Position numbers and translations under genes: made by a program. From Marchantia polymorpha subsp. ruderalis (Eukaryota > Streptophyta > Marchantiopsida > Marchantiales > Marchantiaceae): DNA of 64,000 nt. The notes beneath the pieces are model-generated. The model ran no database searches. It was not told the DNA's origin and was given only the letters and a program-made list of their open reading frames with translations. Numbering within the stretch: the first letter of the stretch is position 1; each line of letters begins with the position of its first letter. Location of the stretch: positions 10,828,001-10,892,000 of the forward strand of contig AP031354.1 of NCBI GenBank assembly GCA_037833965.1, given 5' to 3'. Shown here one piece after another: positions 30,017-42,357 of this stretch.

Positions 30017-33000
30017 GGAGTACAATCAGGAACAGACACTCAAAGGTGTAGGGGCGAAACTATTCAAGTATCTAACTAGTCACTGGCTCTGAGCATCGGC
30101 AATCACCCGCAGGTGCAGATCCGAACTACTCAAGTCTCTAACCAATGTACCAGCTCTGAACATTCGGCCGTAGGCCTTCAGCTACAAAATGCGGAACGCC
30201 AAGTGGTAGCTCCTCTTGCGTGGTGACAGAACTAAGGACACAAACACGCAGAGAAAATGAGTTTCTGATCTGCACTTCCGAAATTGGGAAAGAACCCAAG
30301 GCAAAACGCCTTGAACTATTTTATACCTTCTAAGTCCTACCTAGCACTACACTGCACTACGCTACACGCCTGCACGGAACCACGCTACACTACACTCCGC
30401 GGAACCTGTGCTACGTCTCCTGCGCGACGGATTGCCGCGCACTAACTCCCTACCCTGCCAGTCTTCCGCTCGACTGCGCAGTCCCAACCGCTGCAACGCC
30501 GCGGACACCTCCACCTCGAGGGTGGACATGGTATCCCGCGCCTTCGACAGAAAAGCGTCTAGCTTCTTCGCTACCTTCCGCCGACTCCTGCTGTCGCCTG
30601 CCAACAACCCGGCTGCGCGAAGTTCAAACTCACGCAGTGTGAGTTTCTCCTGCGCCGCCACTTCCCAGTGGGCGTAGCCCTTGAGACAGTGGGCGACACG
30701 CCTCGCCGTCTCCTCCTTCGTGCGATCTGCCTCTCGCCTGCGATCCTCTTCAATTACCACTAACTGCGTTTCGGCCTCCGCACGCTGCGCTCTCAATTCA
30801 CCACACTCTGATTGTAGCCTGCGGATTAAATCCTCATCCGCCTGCCGTGCGAGCTGACACTCCGCCAACAACCGCGTCTGTCGCACGAGCTCCTCTGACA
30901 GAATCTGATTTTGAGTTTTCTCAGACATCAAATCCTGCGTGGTCTGCACCACATCCCTGGTGAGCTCTTCCAATCTCTCCTTCCGCATCCTGTCGAGGGC
31001 GTGCGATTTCCTCTCAAGGTTGTACTGCCCCCATAAACAGGCATGCTTCTCCCTCAATTCCTTCAACTCCTAGTCCACCCTAGCTAGTAGCTTGCTAGTG
31101 TGGACTTTAGTGCGAGTCCGCCTGCGCACTAATTCGATGTAAGATCCCGGTTGAAGTGGATCGGCGTATTTATCGAATTTGCGATCCAAGTACTTCAGCA
31201 ACGGTATCACCTGCTCAAAGAGCGCCGCCGCCGGCGCTCCAACAACTTCCTCCTCCTCCTCCTCGGTATCCCCTGCTCCCGACATTGCTTCGGTGGAGCC
31301 TCCGTCGTCATCATCCGAGTTGAGGATTTCAGTCGCCATTGATTGCGTTGGCGACTGTCCCGAGTGGGGCTGCACGTCGTCGACGTGTGCTGCCTGCGAA
31401 GGCACCGCTGCAGCCTCGCTGCTCTTTGCCAAAATGTCTAAGGCGGTGGGCGAATGTGGCCGTGCTACATCCCCGTCGCCCGCTTGTCGGTCTTCAATTG
31501 TATCCTCTCTGCCGCCGACGTCCGCTGCCGAAGGCGATAGAGCGGAGGGTGTCTGCGCGGGGTTTGATTGCGCATTGCGCACCGAAATTTCGTCCCGCGG
31601 ACAGTCAATCCGCTCCTCCGTCAGGTGCTGCTCCCTCGATCGGTCCTGCGCGGGGGCTATGCCTGGCTTGTGCGCAGGCGCAAATGCCGGCGCCTTGTCC
31701 GCCGTAGGCGCAGCGCCGAAGGCGTCTATCGCCAAAGGCGACATAGCCGGGGGCCGCTCGCCCGATGTCCCTTGGCCCGTAGGCCCTACCGCCGAAGGCG
31801 CATCTACCGGCGGATTACCCGCCGATGGTGCGGCCTCCGCACGCTCCCTGCTCGCATCTCCTCGGCCCGAAGGCCCTGGCGCCGAAGGCACAAATCGCGG
31901 CGCGTTGTGCGCCGGAGGGTCTGGCCCCGAAGGCCTGTGTCCCGTAGGCGGATCTTCCGCCGGCTCCTTCCCCTTCCTCCGTTGGAACGGGGGTGATTCC
32001 TGCCTGTGCACAGGCGGCACGTGTGTAGGCGACCTGTGCACAGGCGACCTGTGCACAGGCGGACTGCTTCTTCCCACGCGTAGGCGTAGGTCCACGTCCG
32101 CGTGTGGTCGCCGATCCGTCGAGGCTCGCCCGTCCGTCGAGGCTCGCCTGTGCGCAGGCGGAACACCTGTCCGCAACGCACGTGGTAACTCCGGAGGCCC
32201 TTGGCCCGTAGGCGGCCTCTCGTCCGTCGAGGGTGCAGCGGGGTCCGTTGCTCCTGCAGACGTCCGCGCTCCCTCGTTCTTCTCCGGCGACGCACTTCCT
32301 TTCTCTGTGGCAATCGTCGCCGTGTCTGCGCTGCTGGCTGGTAACACCAGCCTGCGCGCCTTCTGCTTCGGCCGGCTGTACGATTCGTACAACGGCCGCG
32401 GTCGAATGGGAGCAGTGGGTTCTTGATGCTGCTCCTCTTCAGACTCTTCTCTCCATCGCCGCTTCCGCGGCACTCTTGCTGCAGGAGTATTTCTCCCTTC
32501 GTCCCTCCGCCTTGACGGAGTAGAAGTCGGCGACTCCTCTGCATCAGTGTCGACCTCATTCTCCCGCACATACCTCCCGGGATGGTCGACGGACAACGGC
32601 GGAAAACGAGCAAGCTCCGCCGCGGTCAAACAATTTCGCTGTCGATAAAAATTGATGAGGAAAGGAGAGAGATGATTTAGAGTTCCCCCCTTCTCCTCAA
32701 AAGCGTGCTGTCGCATCACCCTGTGCAGGATGCTCGCCCAGTGAATTGGAGTTCCCTCGATGATGCACTCCACAAAAGAGACTTGCCACAATGTGATGTA
32801 GCAAGCGCGGTGTGGCTGCAGTAATTGCAGCAGCGCCGTAGCCAAAGTTCGGCGGAATCGATCCTTGTAATCGCGGGTCTTGTACCCATTCTTGGTAGAC
32901 TTCCCCTTCTTGAACAGCTCCACAAATTGCGCCTCTTCCTGCTTGGTCACCTTGACGCTCTCACTATCGAAGAGGAGGTGCCCTGGGATGCCGGCACATC

Positions 33001-34688
33001 TCCCCAATGCCTGCGCCCAATCTTGGACCGTCCACCGATCGACATGCGGACGCAATCCGCGCGAAGGTGGACCCTGTGGCTCTAGCCACTCGCGCACCCT
33101 ATCCACACAAATGTAGTTCCATCCCCATAGCAAGAAATTGAGCTTTCTTGCTATCAGGCGCTCCGCGCAGCCCGTTCTGTGGTAGTCGGAGCGGTAGCAT
33201 CCGCAATCGACCCAGTCTCGTCATTGCGTTCTTGGAGTTCGCCTGCTTGCTAATTCTCCTTCCGCTCCGCTCGAGCTCCTTTCTTCCTCGGCAAACTCTA
33301 ATCTCCCTCAATTCCAAATCACGCGCACTCACTTCTCCCTCAATCACCAAGAAATCCTCTGCACGGCGATGTCGAGAATGCTTAGCGGCTAGCAGATGGA
33401 CGCGCGCAGCTCGCACTAGAGAATGGAATCGCGAATTCAAGAATGGGACGCTCTCTGCCTCCCGGTCGAAGGTCATGGTCAGCTCTTGCTCGTGAAGGAC
33501 GACTCAATTGATGGCCGCGCCGGCTCTACGCTAAAACGGTCTCCGCTCTCACGCGCGGCTTCACGCTCCGCCGTCGCCGATTAAACTCTCACGCTCGAAT
33601 TGGCGAATTTGAACTCCGCGAGCGTACTACGCCGCGGACATGGGTGCGCAGCGCCAAAGGCGGATTTTCCGCCTTGCGCGGTACACTCGTTCGTACCGCT
33701 CCTCGGCCAATCCTCCTCTGCCCCGGCGCGTGTGTCCGCATGTCGGACAAAAGTTCAACTCCCGCCTGCGCGCAGGCGGACTCCTCGGCGGATTCTCCGC
33801 CGGCGCGGAACTTCACCCTCCTGTGCACAGGCGAACGCCTGGCGCAGGCGAAGTCCGTCCGCGTCGATGCGCTGGCGCGGAAGGCGTTGACCGCGGTCAA
33901 CCGACTCCGTCCACACTGTCCGTTCCTTGTCTCTCCGTCGGCGCTCTCGCCGCCGCAACTCCGTCCGTCCAAGAGTGCATCCATCCGTCCCGCCCGTACA
34001 GTCCGTACGGTCCGTACGGATTTTACTATTCTGGCGGCTCCTTGCTCGTCCGTGGCGTTGCGCTGGCTCGGAAGGCGCCGTACAGTTTCTACCTCACAAG
34101 GCGCGTTTCTAGGGCCCAAGGCGGATTTCCCGCCGACGCCGAAGCGCCTGTGCAAAGGCGCACGCCTGTGAGTAGGCGAACTTCGCGCCTACATCAAAAC
34201 CCTATTTCGCCTCTGCGCAGGCGAACTTCCTCCGTCCGCGCATAGGACAAAACTTCTCCGCCTGTGCACAGGCGAAGAGCTGAGTATCTTACAACCTTCA
34301 TAACTCCCGGAGTCCTTATCCGCTGTTGGCGTTCTTGGGCTCGTTGGAATCAGCCCGTTGAGCTCTTTCCAACGAGACCCTAACTAAGTCAAGGTGTTTG
34401 GGGGTTGACATAAATATGAAGGTTTTCCCTACCGCCGCCGACGCAACGCCGAAGGCGGATTTTGCGCCTTGCGCCGTAGGGATCCTAACTGCAGAGCTCG
34501 CAGGGAGGGTGGTGCCCTTCCTTAACGGTGCACCCAACTCCTAGATTCTACGAGGCCCCTCGGGAATCTCTGCGATCTTCCGAATTCACTCTATTTTGAT
34601 GCACCAAAGGCTATTTACATTGCTGCCTTGGTACAGTTTTCCAAAAATGTTTTAATTTCCTCAAAATTACCAAAAGTGGGGTACCACA
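30017..34688 (-). mobile_element. L5: partial family B LTR inside G3 LTR
   Basis: This minus-strand family B LTR begins properly at 34688 (TGTGGTACC) and carries leader, U3 ORF and TATA box (30325-30316). It stops part-way through R-U5. It is distinctly diverged from L1-L4 and uses both CCTGTGCACAGG (32003-32014, 32033-32044, 32048-32059, 33820-33831) and CCTGCGCGCAGG palindromes. No gag-pol is attached. It is intermediate in age among the family B copies. Confidence 0.85.
30362..33476 (-). pseudogene. U3 ORF of L5, broken (about two or three breaks)
   Basis: This diverged copy of the LTR-encoded protein gene has the same domain order: conserved N-terminal region, PVHR-containing Pro-rich middle, acidic tract and coiled coil. 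The N-terminal third and coiled coil are better conserved relative to the other copies than the middle, suggesting past selection on protein sequence. Confidence 0.75.
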
Positions 34689-34721
34689 TTTTATTTCACA
34701 CATGCAATATCTGGTCTTACA

Positions 34722-34736
34722 TTTACCCCCGGACCA
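34722..34736 (-). other. Polypurine tract of G3
   Basis: On the minus strand GGTCCGGGGGTAAA directly precedes the LTR start TGTAAGACCAG. It is less purely purine than the E1 tract, but its position is exact. Confidence 0.6.
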
Positions 34737-34744
34737 AGATTTCA

Positions 34745-37681
34745 CTACGCCCTCGGAGTGAAAGAATCTGATCTATGATGGAATAATTTCAACTTGTCGT
34801 GGTTGACTCGATCGAAGTGACGTTCTCCTAACTCCTTGATATCATAAGTAAAGTTTTCCCACACCTTCTCAACTATGAAAGGTCCAAAATACTTAGGAAG
34901 AAACTTTTTCCTAGCTCTCTTGTATCTAATTGCATCAAAGAGCATCACCCAATCACCTTCCTTGAACGGCTTCAAGTTCTGGTTTTCACTTCGTTTGTCG
35001 TGATACTTCTTCTGCAACTGATGAGCCCGCTCCACTCGTATCATGGCTAGTGCTCGAGTTTCCTCAAACTCCATCAATTGTTATTGGCGAGACTTGATGG
35101 CTTCTTCTCCATTTGATTTCTTCAACCTTTGCTGGATTGTCATGAAAGTAGTCAAGTCAAATTGTATTGGGAGCTTTGACTCAACTCCATACACCATTCG
35201 AAAAGGTGAATATCCGGTAGATGTTTTCCAAGTTGTTCGATACTCCCACAAGATAGCATGCAACTTCTTGTCCCAGTTTTGCTTGCTCCCGTCCATGTCT
35301 GCATCCTTGGCCAACATCATACAAAGAGTGTAGTTGGTCCGCTCCGCCAACCCATTAGCATTGGGTTTGTAGGAAGTGGTCACTCGAGACTTGATGGAAA
35401 AATGATCTAACATTGCTTGGATCATACTTCCCACAAACTCTCCTCCTCTATCCGACACTAACTCCAAAGGACAACCAAATCTGGTTATGATTCTCTCATA
35501 CAAAAACCTACCAACATCCTTCTCATTAGTTGATTTTAGTGGCCTTGCCTCTACCCACTTGGTAAGATAATCTGTAGCTATTACAATGAACTTATTTCCC
35601 CGAGGAGTAAGATTCAAAGGACCTACAAAATCTATCCCCCATTTTTCAAAAGGACCTAACATTGGAACTGAAATCAAAGGAGGGGTTTTCATGGACTTTT
35701 TAGCAAAAGCTTGACACACATCACAACTCTTGCAAAATTCCACACAATCTTTGAAAATACCCTTCCAATGATATCTAGCATCAAGGATCTTGAAGGCAAA
35801 ATGTCCTCCACACACGGCACCTTTGTGAAACTCCTTCATGAGTTGCAATGCTTCGCCTCTTTCAACAGCTCGTCGTAACAGACCGTCAGCTCCTTGATGA
35901 AATAACACCTTCTCAATGATCATATAAGGTTGACATCTTTTTACCAATGCATTCCTTTCTCTTGAATGCATACCTTGAGGAAATTCTCCTTTGGAGATGA
36001 ACTCCCAAATCTCCTTGTACTCTTCTGGTACCAATGTCATCGTGTCCATGATCAACAAATCTTCATCCGGGAAAGTGTCATCCACAGATTGATCTCCTCC
36101 CTCATCATAAGCTCTTGACAACAAATCCGCATTAGCATGCTTCTTTCCCGGTCGATCCTCAATGGTATAATCAAATTCCGTTAGTAGTAGTTTCCATCTA
36201 GCTATTTTCCCCTCAGCATTAGGCTTGTTGAAAATATATTTCAAGGCCTTATGATCAGTCACTATAGTGAATTTTCCACCCAAAAGATAGTGTCGAAACT
36301 TCTTAAGTGAAAAGATGACAGCTAAAGCCTCCCTTTCGGTCACTAAATAATTCTTCTTTGCTTGTACCATCTGTCTACTAGCATAGGCAATTGGATGATC
36401 ATGCTTTTCATCATCAAATTGACTCAAGGTGCATCCTACAGCAATATTTGATGCATCTGTATACAGAAGAAAAGATTTACCCCAATCAGGTTTCGCCAAA
36501 ATTGGAGCCGTCACCAACGCCTTCTTGAGTGCCTCAAACGCCAACTTCGCCTCTTCATCATTGAAGATGAGCTCGTATTCGGTCCCCTTCTTCATGTAAC
36601 TCGTCAAGGCATGAGCTTTGTTGGAGAAGGACAAGATGAACCTCCGATAGTACCCCACCATACCAAGGAATTGTCTCAACTTGGTCAACGTCACCGGAAA
36701 AGGTAACTCCATGATCCTCGTCACCTTCTCTGGATCCACAGCTATACCATTCTTGGAAATGATGTGCCCCAACAATAAGCCTTCCTCACATCCAAAAATG
36801 CATTTTTCTGGATTGAGTGAAGCTTTGGCTTCCTCCAAACGTTGGAGTATCTTGATCAAATGATCAAAATGATCCTCCTTCTTCCCGTACACACAAAAGT
36901 TATCTATGAAATCTCTCACAAACTTTCCAATGAAAGGTTCAAACACCCTATTCATGAACCTTTGGAAAGTGGCTGGAGCATTACATAGACCAAATGGCAT
37001 TACTCTAAAGGCAAAAGTTCCCCATGGTGTGGTAAAGGTAGTTTTCAATTGATCCTCTGAAGCAATTTGGATTTGGTTATAGCCACTATAACCATCTCCA
37101 AAACTATACCACTCATGGCCTGCTACCTCCTCTAAAATCTCATCTATAAAAGGTAAAGGATAGTAGTCCTTCTTTGTGACAGCATTCAACTTCTTGTAAT
37201 CTACACATACACGTAGTTTACCATTCTTTTTCTTCACTATCACAACAGGAGACACCCATTCTGAATTTTCTACCTCATAGATGAAGCCAACCTCCCTCCG
37301 CTTGTCAATCTCCTCTTTTACCACCATAGCTGTAGGAGGATTGATTCGTCGTTGCTTCTGCCGAATAGGGCGAGCTTTCTCCTCCAACTCAATGTGATGA
37401 GTTTCAAGTGTCACATGCTTCAAATCTTTGTAACTAAAGGCAAAGACATGGATATATTTGCGAAATATATCCAAAAATCTTGCCTTCTTCTCCATGGTAA
37501 CATTTGGACCAAACTTGAGGATGGAAAGTCTTCGACACACCTCCTCCTCGCTCATCTCCACTTTGTCCGGATCTTTCTTCACCCCCGGTCTAGGAAGCAG
37601 CTCCATGGCAGCAACCACTTGAACTTGTACATCATCATTTGAAGAGTCGTCTGACGATGTTTCTTGATCAGAAGTTGACAT
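34745..37681 (-). pseudogene. pol: G3 pol (RT, RNase H, integrase), broken
   Basis: RT motifs include PLPFIDEILEEVAGHEWYS and MPFGLCNAPATFQRF. RNase H begins at LLYTDASNIAVGC and contains TEREALAV. Integrase shows the HHCC zinc module ending CKSCDVCQ and the catalytic blocks WGIDFVGP, VSDRGGEF and NGLAERTN. The C-terminal part ends with a KYFGPFIVEKVW module and no chromodomain. It reads as a normal gypsy pol with a few breaks. Confidence 0.85.
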
Positions 37682-37841
37682 GTCGGTGTCAACTTCTGAA
37701 AAACTGCCACTCTCCTCACTCTCAGATTTCCCAATATTCGTCGGTTGGTCTATCTGAGTCGGTAAGAGAACTTCCTCCTCCTGTCAAAGGAACCTTCACC
37801 CGATGGTTCTTTGGGCCTATCCTCAAATAGCCCTTGTGCCA

Positions 37842-38519
37842 TCAATCAGTAGTTCTCACCGCCCTCAATTTTGGACGTCCCAACAGCAAATCATAACTAG
37901 TTTCCTTGAGTACTTGGAAGGAAAGTAAGGTTTGCACACCTCTCACACTTACCACAACTTTGTCAACCACACCAAGTGGTTTTACCTTCTGTTTGTTGAC
38001 CATTCCAACAATTATACTTGAAGGTCTGGAAAGTCGCATCCCCAACTTCATCAACAATCTTTCAGACATTGCATTTACAACAGAACCACCATCTACTAGC
38101 ACGTCTGAAACATCATGCCCATCGATCCTCACTTCGATCTTTGAGGCATGTGTACATACCTCCGAGGCAGCAGCATCCACCACACCAACTCCCACATTAG
38201 TCATGTGAGCCTTTCCCTTGGATCTTCGCTTCTTGATCATTGTGGAGCTAAGGCCTCCTCTCAACTCCTTCCGTATGGCTAGATTTAAAGCAATGAGTTG
38301 GCCAACTGTGATATTGGCCTTTTGACTTCCTACATCTTCCACCACGTCATACTTATCTTGAGAAGATGAAATGGAAAAGTCATTCATGCCCAACTTCTTT
38401 CTTGGTATTCTGGGTTGACTAACTCCACTTGATCGTGTACTCCAACTTGGCATGTCCTCCATGGAAATTGACTCATCTGCAAATCGAGCACGTTTGTTCT
38501 CATGTGCAAGGATATCCAC
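37842..38519 (-). pseudogene. G3 protease region
   Basis: This encodes an aspartic-protease-like segment: ...VSDVLVDGGSVVNAMS with the flap/LLLGRPKL block near the C-terminus. It lies between Gag and RT as usual. The upstream residues (NITVGQLIAL) parallel NITFKQLLED before the family B protease, which suggests common descent of the gag-protease linker. Confidence 0.75.
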
Positions 38520-38581
38520 CTTCGACTTTGAGCTCTCTCCTTTCTCAAAGATGCATTGATGAGGAAATACATCAATGGATG

Positions 38582-39478
38582 CTACTCCCTTTTCCTTGAC
38601 TTGTTGTGTGGCCGGTGCATTGTTGTTGAGCCGAACTCCATCATGTTGTCGAGGGTTAGGACAATTTCGCTGAAAATGATGACCGCCACAAGTAAAACAA
38701 GAAACTGCAAAGTTTCATACCCTCTAGAACTTCCTCCTACATTCTGATTCCTCTTCTCCCACAACTGTACTACATTGATCTTGAGGTCTGCTAGAGTTTC
38801 TGTAATAGATTTCAACTCATTTTGCAAATCTACATTAGAATTCACCATTGTGGATGAACTAGCAAGATTTGAACCCCTGGATCTTCCTACAACCGGTGGA
38901 GTTACTTCTCTAGCCACCAAGCTAGAATCATCATCTTCTAAGCTTTCCTCCATTTTAATAGCAATTCGAATGGCTTCAGCTTTAGAAGAAGGCTTCTCAT
39001 ATCTCACCTTACTTCGAATCTCGGGTCTCAAACCTCCGACGAAGTTCTTCATGAGCATTGCTCGTATCTCCACCATTGTAGCATCCACTTCGTCTCCACC
39101 CTTCCTCAACACCACGTGGAACCTCGACTCTAACTTCTCAGTTCTCTCCACATAGGTCCTCACCTTCTCGTTCTCTCCTTGTTTCAAGAAGGTGACCTCA
39201 CACATCAGCTTTTCATAACTTTCATTGGGAAGAAAGTTTTCGATGAGTCTCTCCGTCAACGTCTCCCAAGTGTCCTCCTCCACATGTTCTCTCTTGTACT
39301 CCTGGTACCATTTGAGAGCAGAATCCTCCAAGAAATCTGGCAAAAGCATAGCCCACTAAACCTTCTTCCTTTCATTGTTTCCTATGCAAGCCCTCTTGAA
39401 GTCCCTAACAAAGGTTTCTACATCTTCATTTTCCCTCCCATAAAACACCGGAAGCTTCCCCATTTCCAACTAATTTTT
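38582..39478 (-). pseudogene. gag: G3 Gag domain, broken
   Basis: A Ty3-type Gag core is clear (DSALKWYQEYKREH, LIENFLPNES, VRTYVERTEKLESRF, FVGGLRPEIRSKVR). A CX2C-type knuckle with the look of CFTCGGHHFQRNC lies near 38660-38700 at the C-terminal side, the usual place. It is broken. Confidence 0.75.
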
Positions 39479-39688
39479 TTTTTATAATTTTTTTTTCTAT
39501 TGGAAATTTATATGGGACTCCCTAATACAATACAAACAACACTAACTCCATCCTTGAGTAATTCATCAAAGGAAACACAAAAGGAATTGGTTGCTCCAAG
39601 ATAGCCAAAGCTCTCTCCCCCCCTAGGCATACAATGAGTCTTACCCTCATCATCATCTTCTCCATCATCCGAATGATGATCTCCATCT

Positions 39689-40074
39689 TCAGTTTGAGCT
39701 TGAACCCGCTGAGATCACTTTCTCCGTTTCATCACTTAGCTTGCCGTCAAACCCTTCCACAAGTGATTCTAGAAGCGCCTTCACTCCGCTGCATTCGTGT
39801 CCCGCCGGTAGTCTAATCACTCCGCAATTGTCACAAAAGGTTGCACTTTGGGATTCATGTGGCGATGATGGTCCTAAGTGAAGTTTCAAATCTCCCAAGG
39901 TCCTCTTAATCTTCTATCCTTGTTCCGCAGGGAACAATTGACAACCTTATGTCCCTTCTCTCCACAATAAAAGCAAGTCTCACGTTTCACTCTTGGGGAT
40001 TGACTAACTACTCTTTCTTCAAACTCCACCTTGAATTCTCTTGTATTGGAGTCTAGAGACACTATAACATCCAA
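39689..40074 (-). pseudogene. Zinc-knuckle-bearing segment upstream of G3 Gag
   Basis: Close behind the leader, two short coding-looking stretches contain a classic CCHC knuckle (CFYCGEKGHKVVNC) and a second Cys/His cluster (CDNCGVIRLPAGHEC). This is 5' of the Gag core, whereas Gag knuckles normally sit C-terminal to it. It may be an N-terminal Gag extension or a separate small protein; I cannot decide. Confidence 0.5.
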
Positions 40075-40780
40075 ACCTGAGGTACTTTCGATAACCTAAC
40101 CTTCCAGCCCCCTTGATCACTCATTTTTCCATAAGGTGGAAACCACTCAAAAGGTCTCTCCTAGAAACGTTATCTACTAGGCCAAAACTGCAAATAAAGA
40201 AACCCAAAACTTTTGCTCTCTTATCCTGATTTTGTACCCCCTAAACTTCAAATCATCATAACTTACTCTCTAGCTGTGATCTCTCAGTGAAAGTTTGACT
40301 TGCACATAGCTACTCTTCCAATACACACGGTTAAAAAGTTTCAAAGCCTAACTTGAAATACACAAAAAGTAATTTACTCTGTACAAACTTTCCAGAGAGC
40401 AAACTTTTGGTACCCGTGAAAATTCCCTCAACTTCTAACTCTCATATCTTTATGTTAACAGATGGTTTGAACCTGAAACAAAAACCTTAACGTTCTCTAT
40501 CTTCCACTCTAAAATCAATAAAAACTTTGAAAAATACCTTCAAAAATACTTTTTCGATGTCTAAGATCACTTTTCTCTCAAAAAGACCTGTTTATGTGAA
40601 CAAATCATACAAAATTACTTCTAGGCTATCATATGAGACTATTGGATAAACAAAGACAATTTTGCTCTCAAGCACACTCTCCGCTCTTTCATTCCCCAAT
40701 GTTAACACCAAGTGATCCCTCATGGATACTTTCTCTCGAGCTAGAAATCAAATCCTAAACATTCCGTCTTCTAGATTGAG
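40075..40780 (-). other. G3 5' leader
   Basis: About 0.7 kb of AT-rich sequence lies between the PBS and the first coding-looking stretch of G3. I see no long ORF or strong repeat; presumably it is 5' untranslated and packaging sequence. Confidence 0.5.
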
Positions 40781-40798
40781 GTCCCGGCAACGGAACCA
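40781..40798 (-). other. Primer-binding site of G3
   Basis: On the minus strand TGGTTCCGTTGCCGGGAC lies 4 bp inside the LTR edge. It resembles the tRNA-Asp complement (TGGCGCCGTTGCCGGGGA) with several differences, so the cognate tRNA is uncertain. Confidence 0.6.
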
Positions 40799-40802
40799 AA
40801 AA

Positions 40803-41544
40803 TGCAACCTCCGGGCTGACTCTCACTCAGGTTTACCTCAGATGGCTTTTTGTTAGCTCATCATGATTCTAGAAGACTAGGATTCCGCATCATACTCATA
40901 AGCTAAACACCCTCTCACACAATCTCTCAAGGTATCACTCGAACTCATACACTCATCGACACTCTTTCATATATGAAACAAGTCTCTACATATGAACTCT
41001 CCAAACTTGCTTGAGAGGCTCTTCTCTACCTCTCTATATATACTACTTGAGAATTTACCATAGTAACAAATGGTAATTTCTAACTTATTTTTACAAAGAT
41101 AAACCATAGTAAGGTTGACTAGTTATCAATATGTGGCAACATGCCATTGGGCCCTAAACCTTCTAGATGTTTACTAATCCCTAGATTGAGGTGGCGACAT
41201 GCCATTTGTGCCTTTCCCACTTCTAGAACTTCCACTTTCCACTAAGTCAACATTAGACTTAGTCTAACCAATGGAATACTCCTTACTTTAGTCAAACCAA
41301 TCAAAACTAAACATGAAGTTCAAAAGTCTTTTCTCTTGGAATCTAGACTTTTGTACAAGACAAAATAGAAGTGCTCACTCAAATCTTCTAGAACTTCTCT
41401 AGTTATTCCGCCAAGTATAGACATTATAGCTAAACTAGCTAGACTTAGTCATAACTAGTTAGATTTAGTCATGACTATCCTAACCATGATTAACTCCTTG
41501 GCTAATTCTAGTTTTATTTCACACATGCAATATCTGGTCTTACA
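40803..41544 (-). mobile_element. G3 5' LTR (742 bp)
   Basis: On the minus strand it runs from TGTAAGACCAGATATTGC to GCCCGGAGGTTGCA. It is homologous to the solo LTR at 28190-28967 and to the remnants at 34689-34721 and 29949-30016. It is AT-rich, with no ORF. Confidence 0.82.
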
Positions 41545-42357
41545 GAACAAACATTCAAGTCTCAATTGTGAGGTTTTTGCCAAAAAAACTTGCTAATTGA
41601 ATGCTTCGAACAATACCATGTTTTGACAGGCAAATTGTGGCACGAAAGTGTTAACTTTGGGGAAGTTTTGATTATGTTTGAAGCTTCTCGGAGTTGATGC
41701 AACATGACTAAGGAGAATCGAACAATGAATTAGTGATGGATAAGGACCATATTTGAGCACAAGTGACCAAGATGGAGACGGAGACTGTGAGATATCGGCT
41801 CCAGTTACATGTAGTTTTTCTTTAGAGGTTTTAGTCCTTTAGTAATCAACTCACTGATGTGTTAATATCCTATGGACTGTATAGGGTTTTATGACTTTGA
41901 TTCCTTTTAATATTTTTCCATTATAAGTCAAGATGATTTAAAAACTAGCCAGCGGATTAAGGGATACAATATACACTCGATTAAGTCCGCATTCATTTGA
42001 GTCTGCATCTCGATAAATTCTGCATTTCACAATGCAAAATTCCCGGATCAATATTCTCAAGAGTGTATTTAACAAAAATTTGAATAGAGTCATTTGGCGG
42101 GTATTTTCAATTCTCTCCCAACCTATAGCAGACCGGCTGGTTCGTAAAATGCGGCTGATGGTGAAAAGTAACGCCTTGGCTTGATTTATATGGTCCGATG
42201 ACAAATAGGGCAAAGATTTTAGCTCACTCATACGTCCCGGCTAATTGCACTCTCTAAAGACTGAAGGATAACATCACGCTGATCAATATCATCATGGGCC
42301 GAGGTTGGTTCAACTTCATCGTCTTTGGATTCGATGACAGGCTCCTGAAGAAGTACT
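41545..42357. other. Unassigned region between G3 and family B nest
   Basis: About 0.8 kb of AT-rich DNA holds a 97-codon minus ORF (41938-42231) without recognisable motifs. No LTR, RNA gene or conserved domain was seen. It may be the host background into which G3 and L6 inserted. Confidence 0.4.

Larger units (their letters stand above)
34689..41544 (-). mobile_element. G3: AT-rich Ty3/gypsy retrotransposon, broken
   Basis: This minus-strand element has 5' LTR 41544-40803, PBS 40798-40781, leader, Gag region, protease, RT-RNase H-integrase and PPT. The 3' LTR survives only as remnants (34721-34689 and 30016-29949) because family B LTR L5 is lodged in it. The FGLCNAPATFQ signature and lack of a chromodomain again indicate a non-chromovirus lineage. 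It is clearly lower in GC than family B and has about four to six breaks. It predates L5. Confidence 0.85.

Noticed and set aside
31179-32426. Antisense frame of about 415 codons opposite the U3 ORF of L5, with similar frames in L2, L4, L8 and L9
   Set aside because: It mirrors the Pro/Ala-rich sense region (Ser/Gly/Ala-rich in antisense) and is not consistent in start or end. It is treated as a shadow of the sense ORF.
41938-42231. 97-codon minus-strand ORF as a host gene
   Set aside because: It has no recognisable motif, no neighbouring gene signals, and a length compatible with chance.
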